Shown: positions 17,155 to 26,043, numbered from the stretch's first letter. The stretch is 64,000 nt of DNA from Desulfovibrio sp. (GCF_009712225.1 NZ_WASP01000002.1:62001-126000), one strand, 5' to 3'. Translations and numbers: made by a program. The notes: generated from the letters alone by a model not told the origin.

Positions 17155-18594
17155 TTGGACAAAGCTCAGGACAGCATTCCCCTGCAAAAGCACAAAATTC
17201 TGGTGGCCAACCGTGGCGAAATCGCCATGCGCATCATGCGCGCCTGCCGCAAGCTGGGAGTGGCCTTTGCCGCCATCTTCACGGCTGAAGACGCGGCTTC
17301 GGGCCATGTGCGCCTGGCACGCGAACAAGGCGGAGAAAAAAGCCTTTATCGCGTGTCGTCTTACCACGACGCCAACGAACTCATGGCCGTGGCCGATGAA
17401 GCGGGTTGCACCGCTGTGCATCCCGGCTACGGTTTTTTTGCCGAGGATTTTCGTTTTGCACGCCGCGTGACCAAACGCGACCGGAAACTCATATTCATCG
17501 GCCCCTCGTGGAAAATCATCCGTGAGCTGGGCGACAAAATCAACACCAAGCGCCTGGCACGCAGCCTGGGCGTACCCACAGTGCCCGGCTCCGACCGCCC
17601 CATTTACGACGAGATGGAAGCCGAACGCATTGCCAAGAGCGTGTTCGAATTTCAGGATCAGCAGGGCATCACCCGCCCGCTGGTGCTGGTCAAGGCATCG
17701 GCTGGCGGCGGCGGCATGGGCATTGAAGAAGTGTACGACCCGGACCAGTTCCGCTCGGTTTACCGCCGTATTCGCAGCTACGCCCTGCGCCAGTTCAAGG
17801 ACGAAGGCGTGCTTATCGAGCAGCGCATCACCGACTTCAACCACCTTGAAGTTCAGGTTGTGTCTGACCGCTCCGGGCAGAATCCCGTGCACTTTGGCAC
17901 GCGCAACTGCTCCATCCAGTCCACTGGCCGCCAGAAACGTATTGAAATCGCCCCCGGCTTTGCGCCCGACGAGCTCAAGTACACCTTTGACGCCGGCAAG
18001 GTGCTGCGCGATATCGTTGACTACTCCCTCACCATGGCCCGCAAGGTGGGCTACGACAACGTGGGCACCTGGGAGTGGATCGTAACCCGCAAGGGCGAAC
18101 CCTTCCTTATGGAAGTGAACACGCGCATTCAGGTTGAAAACGGCGTTTCGGCCCGCATTTCGCATGTGGGCGGCAAGGGCGATGTGGACCTGATTGCCGA
18201 GCAGATACGCATCGGCCTTGGCGAACCTCTGGGTTACACCCAGAACGACATTACCTTTGAAGGTCTGGGCATCGAATACCGGCTTATCGCCGAAGACCCG
18301 GACAGCAACTTCACCCCGTGGGTGGGCCGCATCGAACGCTTTGGCTGGAAAGAACAGCCCTGGCTGACCATGCTCACCCATGTTCCGACCACAGAACCGT
18401 ACGAAATTCCCACAGAATTTGACCCCAACCTGGCGCTTGCCATCATCTGGGGTAAAGATCTGGAGGAAGCCAAGGCCCGCGGCCTTGAATTTCTGCGCGA
18501 TCTGCGGCTGGAAGGGCATAATACCGCTGGCGAGGAGCTGAAATCCAACGTCAACTTCCTTGCGGCCAACACAGAACGCATTTTGCGCTTCTGA
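17155..18594 (+). CDS. accC: Biotin carboxylase subunit of an acetyl-CoA-carboxylase-like enzyme
   Basis: ATP-grasp enzyme of 479 residues that carboxylates biotin using bicarbonate and ATP. Visible: ILVANRGEIAMRIMRAC at the start, AVHPGYGFFAED, FIGPSW, VLVKASAGGGGMGIE (ATP lid), QVVSDRSG, GTRNCSIQ with the family HFGxRxCS pattern, and FLMEVNTRIQVENGVS. It carries no biotinyl domain. The TTG at 17155 has AGGGAG six bases upstream and is my chosen start; an in-frame ATG at 17134 lacks a ribosome site. It heads a set with the fused carboxyltransferase and a biotinyl-like protein. Pyruvate or acyl-CoA carboxylase activity cannot be excluded. Confidence 0.88.
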   Translation: MDKAQDSIPLQKHKILVANRGEIAMRIMRACRKLGVAFAAIFTAEDAASGHVRLAREQGGEKSLYRVSSYHDANELMAVADEAGCTAVHPGYGFFAEDFRFARRVTKRDRKLIFIGPSWKIIRELGDKINTKRLARSLGVPTVPGSDRPIYDEMEAERIAKSVFEFQDQQGITRPLVLVKASAGGGGMGIEEVYDPDQFRSVYRRIRSYALRQFKDEGVLIEQRITDFNHLEVQVVSDRSGQNPVHFGTRNCSIQSTGRQKRIEIAPGFAPDELKYTFDAGKVLRDIVDYSLTMARKVGYDNVGTWEWIVTRKGEPFLMEVNTRIQVENGVSARISHVGGKGDVDLIAEQIRIGLGEPLGYTQNDITFEGLGIEYRLIAEDPDSNFTPWVGRIERFGWKEQPWLTMLTHVPTTEPYEIPTEFDPNLALAIIWGKDLEEAKARGLEFLRDLRLEGHNTAGEELKSNVNFLAANTERILRF

Positions 18595-18608
18595 CAGGGA
18601 ACCAGCCC

Positions 18609-18782
18609 ATGAACAAGGCATTGCTTACCCACCGGTCATGGTCCACCTGCGCAGCACGCGCGGGCGCTGGCCCATTGGCCGGGGCAACGTGCACGCGTCG
18701 CCGCCGGGTGGCCATGCTGGCAGACAACCCATTGGCCGCCCTGATTTTCGGGGATTTCGCCTACCTAAAAAAACCAGTCTAG
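18609..18782 (+). CDS. Possible 57-residue small protein between biotin carboxylase and carboxyltransferase
   Basis: An ATG at 18609, 12 bases after the biotin carboxylase stop and preceded by AGGGA, opens a frame ending at 18782, just before the carboxyltransferase start at 18799. The product is Ala/Arg-rich in the middle (ATCTRRRRVAMLAD) and ends FGDFAYLKKPV. The region also carries the direct repeat CCCATTGGCC twice. It could be a real small protein or leader peptide, or chance. No family recognised. Confidence 0.22.
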   Translation: MNKALLTHRSWSTCAARAGAGPLAGATCTRRRRVAMLADNPLAALIFGDFAYLKKPV

Positions 18783-18798
18783 CTGGCCCCAATATACT

Positions 18799-21054
18799 AT
18801 GGACAACAACATCGAAAAACGCATCCAGAGCCTGCGCGACAGGCTGACCTATCTGGTGGAAATATTCGCTGGCAAGCACAAGGACAACGCCGACCTGCTT
18901 GAAGAAAAGCTTACCGCCTTTACCGCGCGCGTTCGCTCCGGCACGGTGGAAGATCCCTATGCCGAACTTGCCACCGTCGAAGACCTTTTCAACTACGTGG
19001 AACGCCGCCTTGAGGGCAGCATTACGCCCATGGACAAGGTGCGCATTGTGCGCCATCCCCAGCGTATCTGCCTGCGCGACATCCTCGAAAACGTCTACGA
19101 CAACTTTACCGAAGTGGGCGGTCAGGACGAACACAGCCTCGACCCCAGCATGCTCATTGCCCGCGCGGTTATTACCCGCCGCCGCGGCAAGAAGGTGTAC
19201 ACCCAGTCGGTGATGGTTATCGGGCAGGAAAAAGGCCACGGCGCGGAATTCCGCAACGGCGGCTCGGTCAAGCCCTGGGGCAACGCCAAGGCTCAGCAGT
19301 ACATGCGCGTAGCCGAAACCGAAGGTATACCTGTCCACACCTACATCTTCACGCCCGGCTCGTTCCCCATCGAGGACTACCCCGGCGCGGCACAGCAGAT
19401 CGCCCGCAACATCTACTGCATGGCTGGTCTGCGCGTGCCCGTTATCGCCGTTATTTCCGAAGGCGGTTCAGGCGGTGCCGAAGCCATCGGGCTGGCCGAC
19501 AAACGCCTGATGCTCTCGCACGGCTACTATTCGGTTATCTCGCCCGAAGGTGCCGCCGCCATCGAAGGCCGCATCAAGGCTGGCCAGCGCGCCACGCCCG
19601 AACTGATCGAAAGCTGCGCCCAGAACCTCAAAATGACCGCGCAGGACAACCTGAAGTTCGGCTACATCGACCGCGTGGTACAGGAACCGCCCCTGGGCGC
19701 GCGCCCCTGGCACTTCGACTTTTTCCGCAACCTGCGGCAGGAAGTTTTGCGCGCCACCGACGAGGTGGTGATCTCCACGCGCACCATGCCCGGCCTCAAG
19801 GGTCTGGCCATGGCCCGCGTGCGCAAGCCCGATGCCAATCTGGACGAAATGTACACCCGCTGGGGTTTGACCTCTGCCGCCAAGGACAGGCTGCGCGAAC
19901 GCCGCCAGCAGAAGTTTTTGCGGCTCTCGCGTCAGGCGGCCCGCGACAGGCGTCCTTTCTTTACCAAGATGGCCGTCGCCACCTGGGATTGGGTCACCAA
20001 GCCCTGGGTGAGCTTCAAGTACGATTTCTACCGCAAGCACCAGAGGCGCATCCGCACCTTTATGGAAGAAATCGACAACGAATGGGAAGTGTTCAAGAGC
20101 CGCCTGCTGGCTCCCTGGCGCAAGCTTACGCGCAAGCTTCCCAGCGCCAAGGTGGAAAACAGCAAGGTCAAGGAACTGACCGCTCTTTCCACATGGTCGG
20201 ACGACGGCCGCCGCAGCCGGTGGAACTATATCTCGCCGCGCTACAAGACCGACCGGGCCATCACCTGCCCCAACAGCGCAGCTTACGGCTGCCTTGATCT
20301 GTGGGGCCCCGATCTGTTTGCCGAATTCGCGGGCGTGTGCAGCCACTGCGGTTACCATTTTCCCATGGAACCGGAATGGTATGTAAAGAACGTCTTTGAC
20401 CTCGGCTCGGTGTTTGAATTCAACAGCGAAATCGAAGCGGGCAACCCTCTTGATTTCCCCAACTTCGGCGACCGGGTACTCGATGCGCAGAAGAAAACCG
20501 GGGCCAAGAGCGGCTGCATGACCTTTGAAGCCCGCATCGACAACACCAAGATGGTTGTTGCCATGCTGATGGGCACCTTCCGTGGCGGCTCTGTGGGCGC
20601 TGCCGAAGGCTACAAGTTTGTTGAGGCGGCCCAGCGCGCGGCCAAGAAGCGCTACCCCTTCCTTGCCTACGTGCACGGCACGGCGGGCATACGCATTCAG
20701 GAAGGCACACACGGCGTTATCCAGATGCCCCGCTGCACAGTGGCAGTGCGCCGCTATATCGAATCCGGCGGCCTGTACATGGTGCTGTACGACACCAATT
20801 CCTTTGCCGGCCCCGTGGCCAGCTTCCTCGGCTGCTCGCCCTACCAGTTTGCCGTGCGCTCTTCCAACATCGGCTTTGCCGGTCCGGGCGTTATCAAGGA
20901 AACCACCGGTATGGACATTCCGCCCAAGTACCACCGTTCGTACCGCGCCCTTTCGCGCGGGCACATTCAGGGTATCTGGGACCGTCGGGAAGTACGCGCA
21001 AACCTCAAGCAGGCCCTGCTGACCATTGGTGGCAGAAACCTGTACTACCGGTAA
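18799..21054 (+). CDS. Fused alpha-beta carboxyltransferase of acetyl-CoA-carboxylase type
   Basis: 751 residues. Residues about 1-330 are an AccA-like carboxyltransferase alpha half (IQSLRDRLTYL at the start; GSFPIEDYPGAAQQ and VISEGGSGGAEAIG; SPEGAAAI). A basic linker of about 100 residues rich in Arg and Trp follows. Residues about 430-751 are AccD-like: a probable four-Cys zinc ribbon (CPNSAAYGC then CSHCG), then GTFRGGSVGAAEG and a final acyl-CoA fold. It transfers the carboxyl from carboxybiotin to an acyl-CoA, most likely acetyl-CoA for fatty acid synthesis. The alpha-before-beta fusion order is unusual. No ribosome site is evident before the ATG at 18799. Confidence 0.85.
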   Translation: MDNNIEKRIQSLRDRLTYLVEIFAGKHKDNADLLEEKLTAFTARVRSGTVEDPYAELATVEDLFNYVERRLEGSITPMDKVRIVRHPQRICLRDILENVYDNFTEVGGQDEHSLDPSMLIARAVITRRRGKKVYTQSVMVIGQEKGHGAEFRNGGSVKPWGNAKAQQYMRVAETEGIPVHTYIFTPGSFPIEDYPGAAQQIARNIYCMAGLRVPVIAVISEGGSGGAEAIGLADKRLMLSHGYYSVISPEGAAAIEGRIKAGQRATPELIESCAQNLKMTAQDNLKFGYIDRVVQEPPLGARPWHFDFFRNLRQEVLRATDEVVISTRTMPGLKGLAMARVRKPDANLDEMYTRWGLTSAAKDRLRERRQQKFLRLSRQAARDRRPFFTKMAVATWDWVTKPWVSFKYDFYRKHQRRIRTFMEEIDNEWEVFKSRLLAPWRKLTRKLPSAKVENSKVKELTALSTWSDDGRRSRWNYISPRYKTDRAITCPNSAAYGCLDLWGPDLFAEFAGVCSHCGYHFPMEPEWYVKNVFDLGSVFEFNSEIEAGNPLDFPNFGDRVLDAQKKTGAKSGCMTFEARIDNTKMVVAMLMGTFRGGSVGAAEGYKFVEAAQRAAKKRYPFLAYVHGTAGIRIQEGTHGVIQMPRCTVAVRRYIESGGLYMVLYDTNSFAGPVASFLGCSPYQFAVRSSNIGFAGPGVIKETTGMDIPPKYHRSYRALSRGHIQGIWDRREVRANLKQALLTIGGRNLYYR

Positions 21055-21188
21055 TGCCGGTCTGCGTGGATGCTGCAAGATAATTCCGAGCGGCGCGGCG
21101 GCCGGGAATATCCCGGTCGCCACGAGCCAGAGCAGGCCGGACGGCCAGCGGCTACGTCGCCAATATATAACGCTTAACGGATCCTAGC

Positions 21189-21839
21189 ATGATAAACATA
21201 TCTGCACTGCTGGACGAAATAAAGGCTTCTCCCTACCGCGAGATTGTCATCAGCACGCCCCACACGGGCATGGTGACCTTTTCGGGCATCAAACAGGGCG
21301 ACAAGGTCGTTGGGCCGCAAGGCCAGTGGAAGGAAAAGCCGGGCACGCTCATCGCCACCCTTGAGCGCGAGCGCAACCCCAAGGCCATTTCTGCCAACGA
21401 AAAAGGCGAGATCAGCCTTTTGCACACCGAGCTTGAAGGCACGTTTGTGGAGGCCGGTACCCCGCTTGCCGTGGTGCGCCACATGCTCACCCGCGCAGAA
21501 GTGGAACGCATCCTGCTGCAAAAGGCCCTGCATCTTTTTGTTGCGCCCGAGCGGGCCAAGTACTACTTCACACCTGATGTGGACAAAAAAATCCGCGCGG
21601 CAGATTCGCAGTCGGTGGCCGTGCGCGAGGGCATGGAACTGCTCATCATGTCGCGCATGAAGCGCGAGGTGCCGCTGACATATTCCGGCCCTGCGGGCGT
21701 TATTTACGCCGTATACTTTACCTATAATGAAAATATCGATGCCAGTGCCCCCCTTATTGGCGTGTGCCCGCAGGATCAGCTGCCTGCCATTCAGGAAGTG
21801 ATCATGCGCGTGCAGACCGAGTGGACGGAAAAAGACTAG
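21189..21839 (+). CDS. Biotin/lipoyl-domain protein of the carboxylase set
   Basis: 216 residues. Two halves each look like a biotinyl/lipoyl beta-sandwich: residues about 20-97 (IVISTPHTGMVTFSG, then ELEGTFVEAGTPLAVV) and about 125-193 (GMELLIMSRMKRE, then SGPAGVIYAVYF and IDASAPLIGV). In the second, Lys158 in the sequence RMKR sits where canonical carrier proteins have the biotinylated Lys of AMKM. It follows the fused carboxyltransferase by 134 bp and probably is the missing carrier subunit. Biotinylation at this altered motif is inferred, not shown. No other carrier protein gene is in the window. Confidence 0.7.
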   Translation: MINISALLDEIKASPYREIVISTPHTGMVTFSGIKQGDKVVGPQGQWKEKPGTLIATLERERNPKAISANEKGEISLLHTELEGTFVEAGTPLAVVRHMLTRAEVERILLQKALHLFVAPERAKYYFTPDVDKKIRAADSQSVAVREGMELLIMSRMKREVPLTYSGPAGVIYAVYFTYNENIDASAPLIGVCPQDQLPAIQEVIMRVQTEWTEKD

Positions 21840-21935
21840 CATCACCAGCAATGGCTGCCCGGGCCCGCTGCGCTTGTGCGCGGGCCATGGCCAGCGCGCA
21901 AGGCACAATGGCGGCTGCCGCCAAACGGAGCACCC

Positions 21936-22274
21936 ATGGGCAAAGCACTGCAAATCCGCGTAAGCGCCGTCACCTGGAACGAAGATCTGCTGGAAAAACT
22001 CTGGCCCAAACTTACAGAGCTGGCATTCAGCGTGCCCATCAAACATGAAAAGCACGGTGTGTTTGATATGGTGAAGGCTCTGGACGACGGCTTGCAGTTT
22101 TTGCCGTGGTCCGAGGCGCGCCGCAAGGCCCTTGGCCCCGGCATTCTTGAAGCCGCAAAAATCAAGGCAGATATTGAAGCTGCCCTGGCAGACTGGCAGC
22201 CCCGCGAGGCCAACAAGCTGAGCGACAAACTTGAAGACGTGCTGGATCAGCTCGAACGGGCATTTGTAGCCTGA
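21936..22274 (+). CDS. Conserved-looking small protein of unknown function
   Basis: 112 residues from the ATG at 21936 (GGAG six bases upstream). It begins MGKALQIRVSAVTWNED and is mixed alpha/beta in character with several Trp; the last 45 residues are strongly helical and charged (DIEAALADWQPREANKLSDK). No signal peptide, helix bundle or metal motif. It lies 96 bp after the biotinyl-like gene and 34 bp before ssb on the same strand. I do not recognise a family. Confidence 0.6.
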   Translation: MGKALQIRVSAVTWNEDLLEKLWPKLTELAFSVPIKHEKHGVFDMVKALDDGLQFLPWSEARRKALGPGILEAAKIKADIEAALADWQPREANKLSDKLEDVLDQLERAFVA

Positions 22275-22308
22275 GCCCGAAAATCGCATACGACCCTGGA
22301 GCATCACC

Positions 22309-22866
22309 ATGCTGAACAAAGTAATGATTATTGGCCGTCTGGGCCGCGACCCCGAGCTGCGCTACACTCAGAGCGGCTCGCCTGTTGCCACCCTGAACGT
22401 TGCCACCGACGAATCCTACACCGACCGCGACGGCAACAAGGTGGACCGCACCGAATGGCACAGGGTTTCTGTTTTTCAGCGGCAGGCCGAAAACTGCGCC
22501 AACTTTCTGGCCAAGGGCAGCCTGATCTATGTGGAAGGCAGCCTGCAGACCCGCAAATGGCAAGACCAGCAGGGTCAGGACAGGTACACCACCGAAATCA
22601 AGGCCCAGCGCGTGCAGTTTCTTGATCGCAAGGGCGACGGCCCGCGCGATGCTGGCGGTGGCCGTGGTTTTGAAGAAGACTATGGCGCGCCTGCCGCTCC
22701 TGCTGCTCCCCGTGGCAATGCCCCCCGTGGCGGTCAGGGCGCGCAGGGCGGACGTGGTCAGGGTGGCTATTCCCAGCAGGGCGGCCGCAAGCCCCAGAAC
22801 ATGGATGACGACCTCGGCCCGGCCTTCCCTTCTGAAGCTTCCAATATGGATGACGTGCCGTTCTAG
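22309..22866 (+). CDS. ssb: Single-stranded DNA-binding protein
   Basis: 185 residues. The N-terminal OB fold is canonical: MLNKVMIIGRLGRDPELRYTQ, NVATDESYTDRDGNKVDRTEWHR, then FLAKGSLIYVEGSLQTR. A Gly/Arg/Gln-rich disordered linker (residues about 120-165) leads to the acidic tip ending DDVPF, which docks partner proteins such as helicases and primase. The ribosome site is GGAG. A terminator follows 45 bp after the stop. Confidence 0.96.
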   Translation: MLNKVMIIGRLGRDPELRYTQSGSPVATLNVATDESYTDRDGNKVDRTEWHRVSVFQRQAENCANFLAKGSLIYVEGSLQTRKWQDQQGQDRYTTEIKAQRVQFLDRKGDGPRDAGGGRGFEEDYGAPAAPAAPRGNAPRGGQGAQGGRGQGGYSQQGGRKPQNMDDDLGPAFPSEASNMDDVPF

Positions 22867-22910
22867 GCAGCTCAGCGCCCAAGGGCGCGGACAGCTTTGA
22901 GGCATTTACA

Positions 22911-22937
22911 GGGCGTGGATTTTCCACGCCCTTTTTT
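22911..22937 (+). terminator. Rho-independent terminator of ssb
   Basis: 9-bp stem GGGCGTGGA/TCCACGCCC with a 3-nt loop, followed by six T. Confidence 0.9.
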
Positions 22938-23252
22938 ATTATCCTGCAAGGCTGTCGGCAGAGGTTGAGAAAAATTTCCCCTGCCTGTGCAAACCCTGCC
23001 CTGGTTTCTCCGCTGTCCCCCGCCAGATGCGGCCCGGAGCGGATCTTAGGGATATGGCGTGTGGGCCTGACACAATTGCCTAGTAAAAGAGTTTGCGAAA
23101 AAAAGCGCACTTTCACATGAAGTTTTAGGTTCAGGCACACTTTTCTTGTCAGCCCCCCTTCTCTTTTTGCGCGATTCAGCGTATAGAGGTCGGTGAATTT
23201 TCCGCATGGCTAGCCGGACACTGGTTTTTTCGGTAAGTAGTCAGGAAAATTT
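22938..23252. other. Upstream intergenic region of sat
   Basis: About 315 bp with short A and T tracts (for example near 23096-23105 and 23140-23170). No gene, tRNA or clear hairpin seen. Parts may belong to upstream regulatory DNA of the highly expressed sat promoter. Confidence 0.3.
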
Positions 23253-23281
23253 TTGAGAGGTAGTTGACTTTTTGTTAGATT
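23253..23281 (+). promoter_or_regulatory. Candidate sat promoter
   Basis: TTGAGA (23253-23258), 17-nt spacer, TAGATT (23276-23281). An alternative uses TTGACT (23264-23269) with CAAGAT (23287-23292). Either would give a leader of roughly 75-90 nt ahead of the sat ATG. Confidence 0.5.
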
Positions 23282-23289
23282 ATTCACAA
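23272..23289 (+). promoter_or_regulatory. Candidate Rex operator at the sat promoter
   Basis: TTGTTAGATTATTCACAA is an 18-bp near-dyad that matches the Rex consensus TTGTGAA-N4-TTCACAA at 5 of 7 left and 7 of 7 right positions. It overlaps the predicted -10 region. Rex repression of sat, relieved by NADH, is known in Desulfovibrio vulgaris. Confidence 0.65.
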
Positions 23290-23373
23290 GATGCGATTTG
23301 AACGCTGCTCTTCCGGTTGGCGACGCTGGCCACGGAAGGATGCCCACATAACTAACAAACGGAGGATTTCGCA

Positions 23374-24645
23374 ATGTCCAAACTGGTAGCTCCTCATGGC
23401 GGTAAGGGTCTGGTCTGTTGCCTTCTGGAAGGTAAGGCCTTGGATGACGAGAAGAAAAAAGCCGCAGGCCTGAAGCAGATCGAGATTTCTTCCCGCGCCA
23501 AGGGCGACCTGATCATGATGGGCATTGGCGGTTTTTCGCCTCTGAGCGGCTTCATGAACAAGGCCAACTGGAAGAGCGTCTGCGAAAAGATGACTCTTGC
23601 TGATGGCACCTTCTGGCCCGTTCCCGTTACCCTTGATGTCCCCGCTGCCGACGCCAAGGCCCTGAAGGTCGGCGAAGAAGTGGCCCTGGTTCGCAAAGGC
23701 GAAGTCATGGCTACCATGAAGGTCGAAGAAGTCTATGAAATGACCGAAGCCGACAAGAAGTGGGAATGCGAACTGGTCTTCAAGGGCACCGGCCCCGACT
23801 CCGAAAAGTTCTGGGAAGTGGCCCCCAACGACCACCCCGGCGTGAAGATGGTTCTGGCCCAGAACGAATTCAACATCGCCGGTACCGTTAAGGTCCTTTC
23901 GCAGGGCGAATTCCCCGAAAAGTTCCCCGGCGTGTACATGACTCCTGCTCAGCTGCGTGCCAAGATGGACGAACGCGGCTGGCAGAAGGTTGCTGCTCTT
24001 CAGCTGCGCAACCCCATGCACCGCTCGCATGAATACCTGGCCAAGATCGGCGTGGAAGTTTGCGACGGCGTGGTCATCCACTCCCTCGTGGGCTCCCTGA
24101 AGCCCGGCGACATCCCCGCCGAAGTGCGCGTGAAGTGCATCGACACCCTGGTTGACAAGTACTTCGTGAAAGACTTCGTCATTCAGGCCGGTTACCCCCT
24201 CGACATGCGCTACGCCGGTCCCCGTGAAGCCCTGCTGCACGCCACCTTCCGCCAGAACTACGGCATCAACAACCTGCTGGTTGGCCGCGACCACGCTGGC
24301 GTGGGCGACTTCTACGGCATGTTCGAAGCTCAGGAAATCTTCCGCAAGATTCCTGTGCCCGCCGAAGAAGGCAAGCGTCTGCTTTGCGATCCGCTGAACA
24401 TTGACTGGACCTTCTACTGCAAGAAGTGCGACGGCATGGCCAGCATGCGCACCTGCCCCCACACCAAGGAAGATCGCGTCATCCTGTCCGGCACCAAGCT
24501 GCGCAAGATGCTCTCCGAAGGCGCTGAAGTGCCGGATCACTTTGGCCGCGCCGAAGTGCTCGTCATCCTGCGCGAATACTATGCCAGCCTGACCGAAAAA
24601 GTCGAAATCAAGATGCAGCGTGCGGCCTCCGGCTCCACCATGTAA
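23374..24645 (+). CDS. sat: Sulfate adenylyltransferase (ATP sulfurylase)
   Basis: 423 residues, cytoplasmic. It activates sulfate with ATP to adenosine phosphosulfate, the first step of dissimilatory sulfate reduction. Visible: the ATP-binding [15 protein letters not shown] with the HxxH-like motif, [12 protein letters not shown], a Cys cluster [13 protein letters not shown] that fits a metal-binding site of sulfate-reducer enzymes, and [19 protein letters not shown]. The ATG at 23374 has GGAGG upstream. Codon use is strongly biased (AAG, GAA, GGC), as expected for high expression. It is monocistronic, with a promoter carrying a Rex-like site before it and a strong terminator after it. Confidence 0.97.
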   Translation: MSKLVAPHGGKGLVCCLLEGKALDDEKKKAAGLKQIEISSRAKGDLIMMGIGGFSPLSGFMNKANWKSVCEKMTLADGTFWPVPVTLDVPAADAKALKVGEEVALVRKGEVMATMKVEEVYEMTEADKKWECELVFKGTGPDSEKFWEVAPNDHPGVKMVLAQNEFNIAGTVKVLSQGEFPEKFPGVYMTPAQLRAKMDERGWQKVAALQLRNPMHRSHEYLAKIGVEVCDGVVIHSLVGSLKPGDIPAEVRVKCIDTLVDKYFVKDFVIQAGYPLDMRYAGPREALLHATFRQNYGINNLLVGRDHAGVGDFYGMFEAQEIFRKIPVPAEEGKRLLCDPLNIDWTFYCKKCDGMASMRTCPHTKEDRVILSGTKLRKMLSEGAEVPDHFGRAEVLVILREYYASLTEKVEIKMQRAASGSTM

Positions 24646-24668
24646 GCTTGACCGCATAGACACAACAC

Positions 24669-24700
24669 AAAAGGACGCCCGCAAGGGCGTCCTTTTGTTT
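24669..24700 (+). terminator. Rho-independent terminator of sat
   Basis: 12-bp perfect stem (24669-24680 with 24685-24696), GCAA tetraloop, T-rich 3' side. Confidence 0.92.
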
Positions 24701-25068
24701 GCCTACATCTTGACGGGTCATACCAGCGCCCCACTGCAGAGTGCCCACTGTCCGTGAAGCCGCCCACGATGTTCACGGTTCCAACAGCACATGTTCGCCC
24801 TGAGCGGGCGGCCACAGGCCCTCGCTGTCAGGCTTTGCCTGTCAATCCCCTGAATCATGACTGCACCAATGACACTCAGCCTCGCAGCCACCGGCGAGCC
24901 CAGGCCATCCAAAGCGCACCGCGCTTTACGAAAAAGCAAAAACAGCCTATAACCTGAAACGAGTTACATGCAATTACGGCTCCGGCCCGGCATGAACGGC
25001 ACCCTTTGCGATGTCCGCCAAACCGCTCCGCGCCTGAACAGATAGCTTTTTACATCCACAGGTAGTTC
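24701..25068. other. Intergenic region with candidate promoter for the VKOR-like gene
   Basis: About 370 bp without a supported gene. TTTACG (24925-24930), 17-nt spacer and TATAAC (24948-24953) form a plausible promoter about 115 bp before the ATG at 25069. The rest shows nothing definite; a 67-codon frame at 24754-24957 has no ribosome site and no protein-like composition. Confidence 0.4.
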
Positions 25069-26043
25069 ATGAAGCGATCGCACCAGATATTTCCCGGAAT
25101 TCTGAGCCTGGCAGCGCTGGCAGCTGGCTTTTGCATATGGAGCGCCTTTGGCAACGAGGTTAACCTCTGTGTGACTTCGGGCTGTGCGCTGTTTCAGGAT
25201 ACATCCATCGCGGGCATTTCGCTGTGGTGGGCAGGCGGTGTAACCTTTGCCGCCCTTGCCGCCGCCGCCCTGATGGGTGCGGCGCAACTGGGCATGGTTC
25301 TGGCCGGGTTTGCCCTGCTGGGCGACATTGCCCTTCTGCTGCTCATGTCTGTTACCGCGCCCTGCGTAAGCTGCCTTATTGTGGCCTGCTTTTTTGCCAT
25401 GATCTATTGCGGCTTTCGTCAGGTCGCGCACCGCACACGCTCCGGCCTGCCCAATGACAAGCCGGGCCGCTCACTGCTGCTGATCATCTGGGGGCTTCTT
25501 TTTATCGTTAACGTTGGCACGGCGTTGCGCACCCAGGCAGACGTGTGGGCCATCACCGAAAACGGCACGGAAGCAACCGTACGCATGTTTTTTTCGCCCT
25601 CCTGCCCCAGCTGCCAGGAAGGCATCGCCCTGCTTTCTGGCCGGGTGGATGTGGCCTTTTACCCCCTCGCTGAAAGCGAAATCGACATTTACAAGACCGC
25701 CCGTATGCTGCGCCTGATGGACAATGGCGCAAGCGTCGCCGAAGCCCTCGCCAAGGCGCAGGATGTGGCGGCGCCTTCGGCCATGGCGGCTACTGCGCCT
25801 GATATGCTGCTGCTGCGCCTGCGCATGCTGCGCAACAAGGCCCACGTTTTCATGGCGGGTTCGCAGACAGTTCCGTTTTTTGAATACCACGGCTTGCCCA
25901 CCATGCTGAAAAAATCCGCCAGTCAGCAGGCCGGTCACGCAGTTGCGCCCACCGCCCCCGCTTCCTCCGCAACTGGCAGTGCCGATTTGCCGCTTGACCC
26001 CCAGGTGGCGGGTCAGTGCGCTGGCGTAACCCCCTGCCAGTAG
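25069..26043 (+). CDS. VKOR-like membrane protein fused to a thioredoxin-like domain
   Basis: 324 residues. The first half has about four to five transmembrane helices with Cys34 and Cys39 in a loop (NLCVTSGC) and a CVSC pair (Cys99/Cys102) at a helix end, the arrangement of vitamin K epoxide reductase homologues that pass electrons from periplasmic disulfides to quinone. After a further helix (LLLIIWGLLFIVNV) comes a soluble part with FFSPSCPSC (Cys179/Cys182), a thioredoxin-fold active site, and a VPFFEYHGLPTML segment like the cis-Pro region. The tail is Ala/Pro/Ser-rich. Likely role: periplasmic disulfide formation or isomerisation. It lies between sat and the dsr operon. Confidence 0.65.
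   Translation: MKRSHQIFPGILSLAALAAGFCIWSAFGNEVNLCVTSGCALFQDTSIAGISLWWAGGVTFAALAAAALMGAAQLGMVLAGFALLGDIALLLLMSVTAPCVSCLIVACFFAMIYCGFRQVAHRTRSGLPNDKPGRSLLLIIWGLLFIVNVGTALRTQADVWAITENGTEATVRMFFSPSCPSCQEGIALLSGRVDVAFYPLAESEIDIYKTARMLRLMDNGASVAEALAKAQDVAAPSAMAATAPDMLLLRLRMLRNKAHVFMAGSQTVPFFEYHGLPTMLKKSASQQAGHAVAPTAPASSATGSADLPLDPQVAGQCAGVTPCQ

Noticed and set aside
23040-23150. Possible sigma-54 promoter (GGCAC near 23133)
   Set aside because: The required GC at -12 is missing at the correct distance.
24754-24957. Possible 67-residue protein between sat and the VKOR-like gene
   Set aside because: No ribosome site; composition (Pro, Arg, Thr, Gln) is unlike the neighbours; it overlaps the candidate promoter.
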